NCBI RefSeq assembly: GCF_016234775.1
Contig: NZ_JACRAH010000036.1
Location: forward strand, 1-64,000
Direction of reading: 5' to 3'
Source of the DNA: Aquabacterium sp.
GTDB taxonomy: Bacteria; Pseudomonadota; Gammaproteobacteria; Burkholderiales; Burkholderiaceae_C
Length of the DNA stretch: 64,000 nt
Below the pieces are notes generated by a model that saw only the letters and a list, made by a program, of their open reading frames with translations, had not been told where the DNA came from and made no database searches. The position numbers were made by a program, and so were the translations under genes. Position 1 is the stretch's first letter. Every line of letters starts with the position of its first letter. This document shows positions 18,724 to 28,113 of the stretch, one piece after another.

Positions 18724-19968
18724 TTACTGCACGGCACTCTTGATCTCGATGGTCACGTTCTGAGCGCCCGTTTTGATGGCGCCGGACTGACCAATCCAGT
18801 CTCCAGATTGGGGCATGGCATCGCCGCCTTTCGACACGCGCGCGGTGACGATCACATCGCTGAAGCCTGAGAGTTTGAACTGTGGCGCCATGGCCTGGGC
18901 ATCGTTCAACTCGAATTGGTAGGGTAGATCTCGCACCTGTTTGCGGATGATGGCCAGTGGCATCTTGGGGCCTTGTGCGGCCTTGGCATAGATGAACACG
19001 GTGTCATCGGGAGACACCTTGCCTGCCAGTTGTGCGGACAGGGTCACGGTGCCGGTGATTTGCTTGTGGCCGACGCTGATCCCGGCGTCGCCTTGTGCTG
19101 CTTCTGGCTTCAGGACAGGCAGGCCCGCCCGCTGCCGCGCATCATCCAACGCAGCTCGCATCTGGCGAGCCAACGCTGGATTGTCCGCTGGGGCATGTTG
19201 CACGGCCCGCTCCCACAGCGATGCGGCCGTCTTGTAGTCCTGCTTGTCATAGGCGATGGTGCCGGACAGCGACAAGGCCTTGAAGTTGTTCGCGTCCAGG
19301 CTCAAGGCCTTGTCGATCAGCTTGATGGGCTCGCCCTCCAGCTTGCGGCCTTGTGTCACCGCCAGCGCGTCGGCGTAGTCGGCATACAACTGGGCCTCAT
19401 CGGGGCGCTGCTCGATGGCCTTGCGATAGGCCGGCAACGATTCATCAAAGCGGCGCAGCGCGGCATAGGTGCGCGCCAGCATGGCCCAGCCTTCCGGGTT
19501 GTTGGGTTCAGCCTTGAGTTTGGCCACCAGGCTGTCGACCATGCCTTTGATCTGGTCTTCGTTCATGGCGTGTGGCGCACTGCTGCCTGACGCAGCACTG
19601 TTGCCGCTCGTGGCCTCACCATCGGCGGCAGCCGTGCTCACGGTAGTCCCACTGGGGCCAATCTGCCAAGCACTGGGCGTACCGACCAGGTAGTACCCCA
19701 TGGCGCCTGTGGCCACGACAAAGGCGGCCATGCCCCACATCAGCTTGCGAGAGACGCGGGGTGGCGCTTCCGGTGCCGAGGACACCAGCTTAGCTGTGGC
19801 ACTGGCTGCGCTTGCATGCACCTCGGCGCCGCTCATCACGGCATCGAGCAGTTGACGCTCCAGCTTGGCCTTGGCCTCCTGATAGGCGGTATCGGGCAGG
19901 GTGCCGCTGGCATGCAGATCGGCCAGTTGGCGCAACTGGGTCTTGAGGTGGTTGATGTCCAGGCTCAT
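18724..19968 (-). CDS. ccmI: c-type cytochrome biogenesis protein CcmI
   Basis: TPR region NPEGWAMLARTYAAL..., position at end of ccm operon. Confidence 0.88.
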   Translation of the reverse strand: MSLDINHLKTQLRQLADLHASGTLPDTAYQEAKAKLERQLLDAVMSGAEVHASAASATAKLVSSAPEAPPRVSRKLMWGMAAFVVATGAMGYYLVGTPSAWQIGPSGTTVSTAAADGEATSGNSAASGSSAPHAMNEDQIKGMVDSLVAKLKAEPNNPEGWAMLARTYAALRRFDESLPAYRKAIEQRPDEAQLYADYADALAVTQGRKLEGEPIKLIDKALSLDANNFKALSLSGTIAYDKQDYKTAASLWERAVQHAPADNPALARQMRAALDDARQRAGLPVLKPEAAQGDAGISVGHKQITGTVTLSAQLAGKVSPDDTVFIYAKAAQGPKMPLAIIRKQVRDLPYQFELNDAQAMAPQFKLSGFSDVIVTARVSKGGDAMPQSGDWIGQSGAIKTGAQNVTIEIKSAVQ

Positions 19969-19974
19969 GGTGTC

Positions 19975-20478
19975 TCAAGGCTGCTCGGGCAGATCAGGGG
20001 TATCAGGATCGAAGGCATCGGCTTGCATGCGGGCGCGGCGGCGCAGCGTCCACCACAGGAAGGCCAGGCCTCCCACCGCCAGCAGGCCTGGGCCGAACCA
20101 CAGCAGCGCCGTGCTGCGATCCACCGGCGGGCGGTAGAGGATGAAGTTGCCGTAGCGAGACGTCATGTAGTTGCGGATCTGTTGCTCGTTCTGCCCGCGT
20201 TGCAACTGTTCGCGGATCTCCTGGCGCAGGTCGACGGCCAGCCCGGAGTGCGAATCGGCCACCGTCTGGTTCTGGCAGACCAGGCAGCGCAGTTCGCCGG
20301 CAATGGCCATCATGCGGGCTTCCTGTTCGGGGTTCTCGGCCAGCAGGGCGGCTTCACCGGCCCAGGCGTTCGGTGATGTCACCGTGAGGTGCAGGCACAG
20401 CACCAGGCCACACCAGGCCAGCATACGCAGGGCTGGCCGGACCCATGAGTGTGCGTGTGGGACAGCAAGATCAGCCAT
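19975..20478 (-). CDS. ccmH: cytochrome c-type biogenesis protein CcmH
   Basis: LRCLVCQNQTVADSHSGLAVDLR signature. Confidence 0.95.
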   Translation of the reverse strand: MADLAVPHAHSWVRPALRMLAWCGLVLCLHLTVTSPNAWAGEAALLAENPEQEARMMAIAGELRCLVCQNQTVADSHSGLAVDLRQEIREQLQRGQNEQQIRNYMTSRYGNFILYRPPVDRSTALLWFGPGLLAVGGLAFLWWTLRRRARMQADAFDPDTPDLPEQP

Positions 20479-20995
20479 TGAGTTGCCTCAGCAGGGGTTC
20501 GATTTCATTGACCAGCACGTCCGGCGTGATGGGGCCGATGTGCTTGTGGCGGATCACGCCCGCCTTGTCGATGATGAAGGTCTCGGGCACACCATAGACG
20601 CCGAAGTCGATGCCGATGCGGCCCTCATGATCGAACAAGGATTCAACATAAGGGTTGCCGCCATCACGCAGCCAGGCCAGGCCATCCGGGCGCTCGTCCT
20701 TGTAGTTCAGGCCATAGATGGGCACGACGTTGCGGCGCGCGAATTCAACCAGCACAGGGTGCTCCTGCCTGCAGGCGCCACACCACGATGCCCACACATT
20801 GAGCATCCAGACCTTGCCCAGCAGGTCTTCCTTACGCAGGCTGCGGCTGGTGTCGCTCAAGGCGGGCAGATTGAAGGCGGGCGCGGGCTTGCCGATCAGG
20901 GGGGAGGGGACTTCGCGCGGGTCACGTTTGAGGCCCAGGCCGAGGAACACGGCCAGCGTCAGGAAGATGCCCAGCGGCAAGAGGAAGCGTTTCAT
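20471..20995 (-). CDS. ccmG: thiol:disulfide interchange protein DsbE/CcmG
   Basis: WASWCGACRQEHPVL thioredoxin motif, N-terminal anchor. Confidence 0.93.
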   Translation of the reverse strand: MKRFLLPLGIFLTLAVFLGLGLKRDPREVPSPLIGKPAPAFNLPALSDTSRSLRKEDLLGKVWMLNVWASWCGACRQEHPVLVEFARRNVVPIYGLNYKDERPDGLAWLRDGGNPYVESLFDHEGRIGIDFGVYGVPETFIIDKAGVIRHKHIGPITPDVLVNEIEPLLRQLNG

Positions 20996-22935
20996 GCTGT
21001 GGCTCCTGTTGCTGTGGGTGTGGAGCGCTCAACCGGCTTGCGGACTCGGTAGCGTCGGTCACTGGCTGCCATCATGCCGCCGATGGCCATGATCAGGCAG
21101 CCTCCCCAGATCCAGTCCACAAAAGGCTTGTGATAGACGCGGATGATCCACTCGCCCGTCTCCAGTTGTTCACCCATCGACACATACAGGTCACGCGTGA
21201 TGCCTGCATCAATGGCGGCTTCGGTCATGGGGTTGCTCTGCACCTTGTAGATGCGCTTTTCGGGGTAGAGGGTGCTCACCGTCTTGCCATTGCGTGTGAT
21301 GCGCATCTCACCACGGGCTGCCACGAAGTTCGGGCCTTGCACCTCGCGCACATCCTGCAGCTGGAAGACATAGCCGCCCACCTCGGTGGTGTCGTGCAGC
21401 TTCATCTTCACATCGCGTTCTGTCTCGTAGGTGCGCACCATGCTGACGCCAAACGCAAAGGCAGCCACACCCAGGTGGGCCACGATCATGCCGGCCATGG
21501 CCAGAGGGATCTTGCGCCAGCCCTTTTCGTGCAGGTCCACCGCGATGGAGGCCACGATCCAGAAGGCCATCCACAAGCCGATGGAGGTGCCCAGCGAGAT
21601 CTTGCCGGCCAGCCATTGCGTGGCCAGCGCCGCCACGATCGACACCGCCAGCGCCCAGCGCAGTCGCACGGCCAGATCAGGCAGCTCGGCTTGCTTCCAG
21701 CGTGCCAGCGGGCCCACCCCCATCAGGAAGACCAGTGGCGTCATCAGCGGCACGAACACCGTGTCGAAGTAGGGTGGTCCCACCGAGATCTTGCCCAGCC
21801 CCATGGCATCGAGGAACAGCGGGTAGAGCGTGCCCAGCAGCACCGAGCCCATGGCCACGATCAACAGCACGTTATTGGCCAGCAGCATGGATTCTTTGGA
21901 GACCAGGCCGAAGCGCTGGCCCAGGCCCACGGTGGGCGCACGCCAGGCATACAAAGTGAGTGATGCGCCGATCACCACCACCAGGAAGGTCAGGATGAAC
22001 GCGCCTCGCAGTGGGTCGGTGGCAAAGGCATGGACGGACGACAGCACGCCCGAGCGGACCAGGAAGGTGCCCAGCAGCGACAGCGAGAACGCCGTGATGG
22101 CCAGCAGCACCGTCCAGTTCTTGAAGCTGCCGCGCTTCTCGGTCACGGCCAGCGAGTGCATCAAGGCCGTGCCAGCCAGCCAGGGCATGAAGGAGGCGTT
22201 TTCAACCGGATCCCAGAACCACCAGCCACCCCAGCCCAGCTCGTAATAGGCCCACACGCTGCCCAGCATGATGCCAATCGTCAGGCAGATCCAGGCGGCA
22301 ATCGTCCAGGGGCGCGTCCAGCGGGCCCAGGTGGCATCGAGTTGGCCGCCCAACAGGGCCGCAATGGCGAAGGCGAAGGCCACGGAGAAGCCCACATAGC
22401 CCATGTACAGCATGGGCGGGTGCGCCACCATGCCGGGGTCCTGCAGCAGCGGGTTCAGGTCTCGGCCATCCAGCGCCATGGGCAGCAGGCGCTCGAACGG
22501 GTTGGAGGTTGCCAGCATGAACAGCAGGAAGCCGAAGCTGATCATGCCCATCACGGCCAGGATGCGGGCCAGCACGGCTTGCGGCAGGTGCTGGCTGAAT
22601 TGCGCCACAGCCAGCATCCAGAAGGACAGCATCATCACCCACAGCAGCAGCGAGCCTTCGTGGCCACCCCAGACACCAGCGATGCGATAGGGCAGTGGCA
22701 GCGCGCTGTTGGAGTTGGAAGCCACGTACAGCACCGAAAAATCATGGCGGATGAAGCTGGCCATCAGGGCGATGAAGGCCGCGCCGATCAGCACGAAGAG
22801 CACGCGCGCCAGCGGTCGGGCCAGGCCCATCAGGGCGGCATCATCCTTGTAGGCGCCCCACAATGGCATGGCCGACAACAGCATGGAGACGGCGAGCGCC
22901 AGCACCAGCGCGATCTGGCCCAGTTCGGGAATCAT
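20992..22935 (-). CDS. ccmF: heme lyase CcmF
   Basis: [30 protein letters not shown]. Confidence 0.96.
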   Translation of the reverse strand: MIPELGQIALVLALAVSMLLSAMPLWGAYKDDAALMGLARPLARVLFVLIGAAFIALMASFIRHDFSVLYVASNSNSALPLPYRIAGVWGGHEGSLLLWVMMLSFWMLAVAQFSQHLPQAVLARILAVMGMISFGFLLFMLATSNPFERLLPMALDGRDLNPLLQDPGMVAHPPMLYMGYVGFSVAFAFAIAALLGGQLDATWARWTRPWTIAAWICLTIGIMLGSVWAYYELGWGGWWFWDPVENASFMPWLAGTALMHSLAVTEKRGSFKNWTVLLAITAFSLSLLGTFLVRSGVLSSVHAFATDPLRGAFILTFLVVVIGASLTLYAWRAPTVGLGQRFGLVSKESMLLANNVLLIVAMGSVLLGTLYPLFLDAMGLGKISVGPPYFDTVFVPLMTPLVFLMGVGPLARWKQAELPDLAVRLRWALAVSIVAALATQWLAGKISLGTSIGLWMAFWIVASIAVDLHEKGWRKIPLAMAGMIVAHLGVAAFAFGVSMVRTYETERDVKMKLHDTTEVGGYVFQLQDVREVQGPNFVAARGEMRITRNGKTVSTLYPEKRIYKVQSNPMTEAAIDAGITRDLYVSMGEQLETGEWIIRVYHKPFVDWIWGGCLIMAIGGMMAASDRRYRVRKPVERSTPTATGATA

Positions 22936-23393
22936 TTGTGCTCCTTGTGTTGGCCGGCTTCGATGCGGGCGTTGGCGTCGGCCGCGCGCTTGAGGGCTTC
23001 GGCGGCTTCGGGCGGCATGTAGTTCTCATCGTGCTTGGCCAGCACCTCTTGCGCAACGAACACGCCGTCCGTGCCCAGCTTGCCTTGCGCCACCACGCCT
23101 TTGCCTTCCTTGAACAGGTCGGGCAGGATGCCCTGATAGCGCACGGGCACCTTGCGGAAGGTGTCGGTCACCACGAAGTTGACCATCACGCCGTCTCGCG
23201 TCACCGAGCCTTTTTCAACCAGACCACCAAGGCGGAAGGTGCGGTCCAGCGGGGCCTCCTTGGCCACGATCTGCGAGGGCGTGAAGAAGAACACCAGGTT
23301 CTTCTGAAAGGCGTTGAGGACCAGTGCGGCCGCGATGCCCAGGATGGCCAGGCCACCCAGGATGAGCATCAGGCGCTTCTTGCGGGGTGTCAT
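22932..23393 (-). CDS. ccmE: cytochrome c maturation protein CcmE
   Basis: [26 protein letters not shown] with heme-binding His. Confidence 0.95.
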   Translation of the reverse strand: MTPRKKRLMLILGGLAILGIAAALVLNAFQKNLVFFFTPSQIVAKEAPLDRTFRLGGLVEKGSVTRDGVMVNFVVTDTFRKVPVRYQGILPDLFKEGKGVVAQGKLGTDGVFVAQEVLAKHDENYMPPEAAEALKRAADANARIEAGQHKEHK

Positions 23394-23394
23394 C

Positions 23395-23577
23395 TTATGT
23401 ATCCTCTTGTTCGCTGCGGCTGGCCAGCTGGGCATGGCGCCAGGCCTGGCGTCGGCGATGGGTGGCCATCAGCGGCTCGACCAGCATGCACAGCAAGGTG
23501 ACGCCATAGGCGCCCCAGATGTACAGGCCGTAGCCGTCCATGGCGATGAAGTCGGAAAAGCTCTGCCATTGCGACAT
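23395..23577 (-). CDS. ccmD: heme exporter protein CcmD
   Basis: Small protein, [20 protein letters not shown]. Confidence 0.9.
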   Translation of the reverse strand: MSQWQSFSDFIAMDGYGLYIWGAYGVTLLCMLVEPLMATHRRRQAWRHAQLASRSEQEDT

Positions 23578-23584
23578 GGTTCAT

Positions 23585-24343
23585 TCACTCCTGGCGACCG
23601 TTCTGATGACCATGGACGAGCGCTTGCACCCACTGGGTCTCGCTTTCGCGCTCCAGCACGATGGCCCGCGTGCGGGTGAAGACCACGGCAAAGGCGTAGG
23701 CCCAGAAGGCGATGGTCATGAGCAGCATGGCGGTGAGCATGGTCGAGGCCATGGTGGGGGCGGCCGTCATGCTGATGGACGCGCCCTGGTGCAAGGTATT
23801 CCACCAGCGCACCGAGAAATAGATGATGGGCACGTTGATGGCACCAACCAATGCAATCAGGGCGCCAGCGGCATCGGCACGGCGCGGGTCATCGATGGCT
23901 TCGACCAGGGCCATGTAGCCCAGGTACAGAAAGAGCAGGATCAGCTCGGAGGTGAGCCTGGCATCCCAGACCCACCAGGCGCCCCAGGTGGGTTTGCCCC
24001 AGAAAGCGCCGGTCCACAGCGCGATGAAGGTGAACAGGGCACCCGTGGGCGCAATCGCGCGGGCCAGCATGGAGGCCAGCCTCACCTTGAAGGCCCAGCC
24101 TGTGGCAGCCCAGAAGGCCATGGCCATGTACAGCACCATGGACATCCAGGCAGCAGGCACGTGGATGAAGATGATGCGGTAGGACTGACCTTGCTGAAAA
24201 TCCGTCGGCGCGACGATGAAGCCCATGTACAGGCCTGCCGCGCTCATCAACAGGCAGACGGCCCATAACCAGGGCATGAGGGCCCCGGCCAGGCGTTCGA
24301 ACTTCGAGGGCGCGGCGAAAGTGGTCCAGTTCAGCTTAGACAT
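23585..24343 (-). CDS. ccmC: heme exporter membrane protein CcmC
   Basis: IFIHVPAAWMSMVLY, WGAWWVWDARLTSELILLFLYLGY. Confidence 0.96.
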   Translation of the reverse strand: MSKLNWTTFAAPSKFERLAGALMPWLWAVCLLMSAAGLYMGFIVAPTDFQQGQSYRIIFIHVPAAWMSMVLYMAMAFWAATGWAFKVRLASMLARAIAPTGALFTFIALWTGAFWGKPTWGAWWVWDARLTSELILLFLYLGYMALVEAIDDPRRADAAGALIALVGAINVPIIYFSVRWWNTLHQGASISMTAAPTMASTMLTAMLLMTIAFWAYAFAVVFTRTRAIVLERESETQWVQALVHGHQNGRQE

Positions 24344-24346
24344 CCA

Positions 24347-25012
24347 TCAATCCAGTGCAATCTTGAGCGCAGCGGCGGTCGCCCAGGGGGCGCCCAACAA
24401 GGTCAGTAGCAACAGCGCACCTAGCAGGGACAAGTGGCCTTCCGGCGAGAGCCCCGCAGAGACCGCCACCACGGCCCCCGCCCCGAAAATCAGCACGGGC
24501 ACGGCCAGTGGCAGCACCAGCAGCACGATCAGCATGCCACCGCTGCGCAGGCCCAGCGTCAGGGCCGCGCCCACGCCACCCAGCAGGCTGAGGACCGGCG
24601 TGCCCAGCAGGAGGCTGAGCACGAGGGTGGCCAATTGTCCTCCTTGCAGGTCGAACAGCAGGCCCAGTACGGGCGATGCCAGCACCAGGGGCAGGCCATT
24701 GATGCTCCAGTGCGCCATGGCCTTGGCCAGGGTGAGGCCCGGCAGTGACTGGCCAGACAGCAGCATCTGCTCCAGGCTGCCATCTGCAAAGTCCGATCCA
24801 TACAGGCTGCCCAGGGACAGCAGCGAGGCCAGCAGTGCACACACCCACACCACGCCAGGGGCGATGGTGCGCAGCGTCTGGGGTTCCGGTCCCACACCCA
24901 GGGGGAACAGGCTGGCCGCCACGATGAAGAACACCAGGGGCAGCAGGGCCTCCACCCGGCGGCGCATGGCCAGCTTCCAGTCTCGCAGGATCAAAGGCCA
25001 CATGCTGCTCAA
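24347..25012 (-). CDS. ccmB: heme exporter protein CcmB
   Basis: LGVGPE, DFADGSLEQMLLSGQSLP; CcmB topology and position. Confidence 0.94.
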   Translation of the reverse strand: MSSMWPLILRDWKLAMRRRVEALLPLVFFIVAASLFPLGVGPEPQTLRTIAPGVVWVCALLASLLSLGSLYGSDFADGSLEQMLLSGQSLPGLTLAKAMAHWSINGLPLVLASPVLGLLFDLQGGQLATLVLSLLLGTPVLSLLGGVGAALTLGLRSGGMLIVLLVLPLAVPVLIFGAGAVVAVSAGLSPEGHLSLLGALLLLTLLGAPWATAAALKIALD

Positions 25013-25602
25013 CCCTTCCGCACCAGACTGAGGTCCAGCTCGATGGCCCCAGGCAGGGACAGCGCCTGGTGACTGGTCAGGATCACGGCGCCCCCGTTCT
25101 GACAGTGCTGCTGGATCAACTTGTTGAGCGTGGTGATGCCTTGATCGTCCAACGCGTCAAAAGGTTCGTCCAGGATCCAGAGCTTGCTGGAGGCAGACAG
25201 ACACAGCCGAGCCAGGGCCACCCTGCGCTTCTGCCCCTGTGACAAGGTACGCACAGGCGAAAGCCGTTGCCTGTGCACACCCATGTGGGTCAGCGCCTCG
25301 GTGCAGGTCTGATCGTCAAAGGGCAGATCGTGCAGGCGCAGCAGGAAGCTCAGAGCTTCGATGGCGTTGAGGTCGTCCTTGAGCCCATGCTGGTGACCGA
25401 TGTAGGCCAGGGGCACGGGGCGGTCGATCTGGCCGTCGGCGGCTTGTGACAAACCCGCCAGCAGCCGCAAGAGGCTGGTCTTGCCTTGCCCATTGGGCCC
25501 GCGCACCCACAGCAGCTGGCCAGGCATGACCGCCATGTGCAGATGTGCAAAAAGCAGCCGACCACCGCGCCGACAGGCCAGATCCTGGGCGTGCAGGTGC
25601 AC
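25009..25602 (-). CDS. ccmA: heme exporter ATP-binding protein CcmA (GTG start proposed at 25602)
   Basis: RGPNGQGKTSLLRLL Walker A, LSQGQKRRVALARL signature, WILDEPFDALD. Confidence 0.92.
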   Translation of the reverse strand: MHLHAQDLACRRGGRLLFAHLHMAVMPGQLLWVRGPNGQGKTSLLRLLAGLSQAADGQIDRPVPLAYIGHQHGLKDDLNAIEALSFLLRLHDLPFDDQTCTEALTHMGVHRQRLSPVRTLSQGQKRRVALARLCLSASSKLWILDEPFDALDDQGITTLNKLIQQHCQNGGAVILTSHQALSLPGAIELDLSLVRKG

Positions 25603-25612
25603 CGGAGTGTGA

Positions 25613-28099
25613 TCAGTAGTCGTAGCGGTAGCCAAGGAAGTAGGTGTAGCGGGTGCTTTGGTCGTTGTTGGCCACGCCTTCGGTGCGCGTGTAATCCACA
25701 TTCAGGTTGGATTCCAGCGTGACGGAGGGCCGAGGCTTGAATGATGCCTTCAAACCGGGGCCCCATGCTACCGTGGTGATGTTCAGTCCCGTTGTGGTGT
25801 CCTGGCTGATGTTGCGTTGCCAGCGCAGACCGGGCTCCAGCTGCCAGGTATCTGTCAGTGGCGTCATGTTGTTGTAGTTGAGCATGTAGGTTTTGATCTG
25901 CTTACCCCGCATCAACGAAACGGTGAACACATTCGTGTCGCGTGCCGAGTACAGGTTGGAGCCGATGGCCAGCAGGCTCAAGGTCTTGGACAGACCGCTG
26001 GCGGCCTGCCCTTGCGGCAAGACGGCGTTGGGGGCGATGGCGCCTGTGCGATTGAAATCGAGTGTGGCACCGGTCTGCCATTGCGGCGAAACCGGCGTCG
26101 TGACGGACAGCATCGAGTGTGTCCAGTAAGACGTGTTGGCGCGTACCAGTTCCCTCAACTGATCGACGGTGTAGCCCCGGTTCTTCAGATCGGTGATGGT
26201 TTGAGGGATGATGCCCGCGTCCGTGAACTCCTGGTACTGGAAGAACAAGGTCTGGCTGAGCGATGCGGGCGCCAGGCTGCGGCGCTCATAGGTCGCCAGG
26301 ACCGTCGTGTTGTCCTCCGCCGTGTAAGTGCCCTGCAGGCTCACCACGTTGATCTTCTTGAAGATGACGTCGTAGTCCGTGGAGGCCATCAATGACGAGC
26401 TCTGCGTGAAGTAACGCAGGTCGGCGCCCGTTGCGCGACGGTCCACCTCGCCATCGATGTTGCGCTGCAGGACGAACAGGGAGGCACCCATATTAGGCGT
26501 GAGCGCATCGGCGTCAATCGAGGTGCCGAAGAACTGCCGTTTGGCTGCACCCAGCTTGTCCGTCGGTTGGCCTGCCGCGGCCGATACCTTCCACTTGGGC
26601 CTGAAAGCGTAGCTGCCTGAGGCGCCGTCATAGCGGCCTTCGCCGCCCCACATGGCAGATTGGCGACCCAGTCTGCCACGCAAGCCATTCTTGAGCCCCT
26701 GGTAGTCGAAGTAGGCGGCGTTCAGTCGGTTGCGGTCGCGGGACTTGCCCTTGAGTTGGGCATCGCTGAGCATGTTGTAGTCGAACTGATCGCGGAACAC
26801 CAGTTTGATGTCACGGTCAGCGTCGCGGGAGCGCCAGGTGGTGTCGACGTTGGTGGACAGCAGGCGCTGATCGGTCGTGCTGATGGGCGCCTTGCTCCGG
26901 TTGTTGATCTCGTCCGCTGACAGCAGCGTGCCATCCGTGTCTCGCACGGCTTGTGTGGCCGTGGTGGACTTGCCGCCGTAGTAGTACTGAGAGATAGAGC
27001 CCGTGGTGGTGATCGCGCCTTCCGGTGTCTTGATGGACTCGATGGTGGGCACCAGCTTCAGATCGGCAGGCTGTATCCCGGCCAACAAGCCTTTGACACG
27101 CTCTGCGCCAGGCCCGCTGGGGTATTGCTTGAGATAGGATTCGAACTCCGCCTGCGCCTTGGCCTGTTCGCCCTGAGACAGCCGCACCATGCCCAGCAAC
27201 TCCTGCGCATCCGGCGTGACGGCGGTGGCCGGCAGATCGAGCAACTGGTTGAGCAACCTGATGGCTTCTTCCGGCTTCTGTTGTTCGTAGGCCTGGCGCG
27301 ATTGATCCAGCAGGTCGCGGGCTTGCTGATCGGCGGTGGCAGCGGGCGCTGTCGCCTGGCCTGGCGCTGATGCTTTGCTGGCAGTGGCGTCGCCCAGCTT
27401 GACAATCACCGCGGCGGGAAAGCGCGACAGTTGTTTCATCGCCGCTTCCGCCTCTGCCAGGGTGCTGAAATAGCCCAGATCCATTTCGTGGACCTGTTTG
27501 CCGTCCACCACCCGGCGAGCCGTGAACACCTGGTAGTTCTGCAGTGATTGCGGGATGGGCGCATCGATTTCCAGCTTGGGGTCAGCCGAACGAGCCAGCG
27601 CGATCACGTAGCGCTGACTGGGCATCCGCTCTTCCTGTGCTTTACCGGTGATGGGCTTGACGGCCGAGCCCAGACCCTCGAGCACGACTTCGATGCTGCG
27701 GTCGCCCTTGCCGGCGCGCACCTTGAAGTTGCCGGCCTGGCTGAACGAGATCACCAGGCGGCGGTTGATGTCGTCGAGCTTGTCCGTGCGAACGGGCTCG
27801 TCGGAGATGGTGATGACAGGCAGACCATCCACCTTGACGATACGGCGCTCGCCTGCCACGAAGCCCGGGTCGATATCGGTCAGACGAAGTTGGTAGTAGG
27901 CCTGGGTCAGGTCCCGGGTTCGCGACGCGGTGGTGCGCAGGACGCTCACTGGCGTGCTCAGGCGGATCTGCACGACGGCATGGTTGCCCTCTCGGCGCAA
28001 ATCAACCTCATCCAGCATTTCGGCGTGCAGCAGCGAACAGGCGGGGAGCGCAAGCAGGGTGGCCAGCCATCTGGCGCGGTGGGTGGACTTCATGGTCAT
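25613..28099 (-). CDS. outer-membrane beta-barrel protein with N-terminal beta/SPOR-like and TPR regions; candidate porin of a porin-cytochrome complex
   Basis: Signal peptide; SPOR-like MDLGYFSTLAEAEAAMKQLSRFP; TPR-like segment; C-terminal half of amphipathic strands ending in aromatic YRYDY; sits between multiheme cytochrome and ccmA. Confidence 0.65.
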   Translation of the reverse strand: MTMKSTHRARWLATLLALPACSLLHAEMLDEVDLRREGNHAVVQIRLSTPVSVLRTTASRTRDLTQAYYQLRLTDIDPGFVAGERRIVKVDGLPVITISDEPVRTDKLDDINRRLVISFSQAGNFKVRAGKGDRSIEVVLEGLGSAVKPITGKAQEERMPSQRYVIALARSADPKLEIDAPIPQSLQNYQVFTARRVVDGKQVHEMDLGYFSTLAEAEAAMKQLSRFPAAVIVKLGDATASKASAPGQATAPAATADQQARDLLDQSRQAYEQQKPEEAIRLLNQLLDLPATAVTPDAQELLGMVRLSQGEQAKAQAEFESYLKQYPSGPGAERVKGLLAGIQPADLKLVPTIESIKTPEGAITTTGSISQYYYGGKSTTATQAVRDTDGTLLSADEINNRSKAPISTTDQRLLSTNVDTTWRSRDADRDIKLVFRDQFDYNMLSDAQLKGKSRDRNRLNAAYFDYQGLKNGLRGRLGRQSAMWGGEGRYDGASGSYAFRPKWKVSAAAGQPTDKLGAAKRQFFGTSIDADALTPNMGASLFVLQRNIDGEVDRRATGADLRYFTQSSSLMASTDYDVIFKKINVVSLQGTYTAEDNTTVLATYERRSLAPASLSQTLFFQYQEFTDAGIIPQTITDLKNRGYTVDQLRELVRANTSYWTHSMLSVTTPVSPQWQTGATLDFNRTGAIAPNAVLPQGQAASGLSKTLSLLAIGSNLYSARDTNVFTVSLMRGKQIKTYMLNYNNMTPLTDTWQLEPGLRWQRNISQDTTTGLNITTVAWGPGLKASFKPRPSVTLESNLNVDYTRTEGVANNDQSTRYTYFLGYRYDY

Positions 28100-28113
28100 A
28101 CGGGATACGGGTA

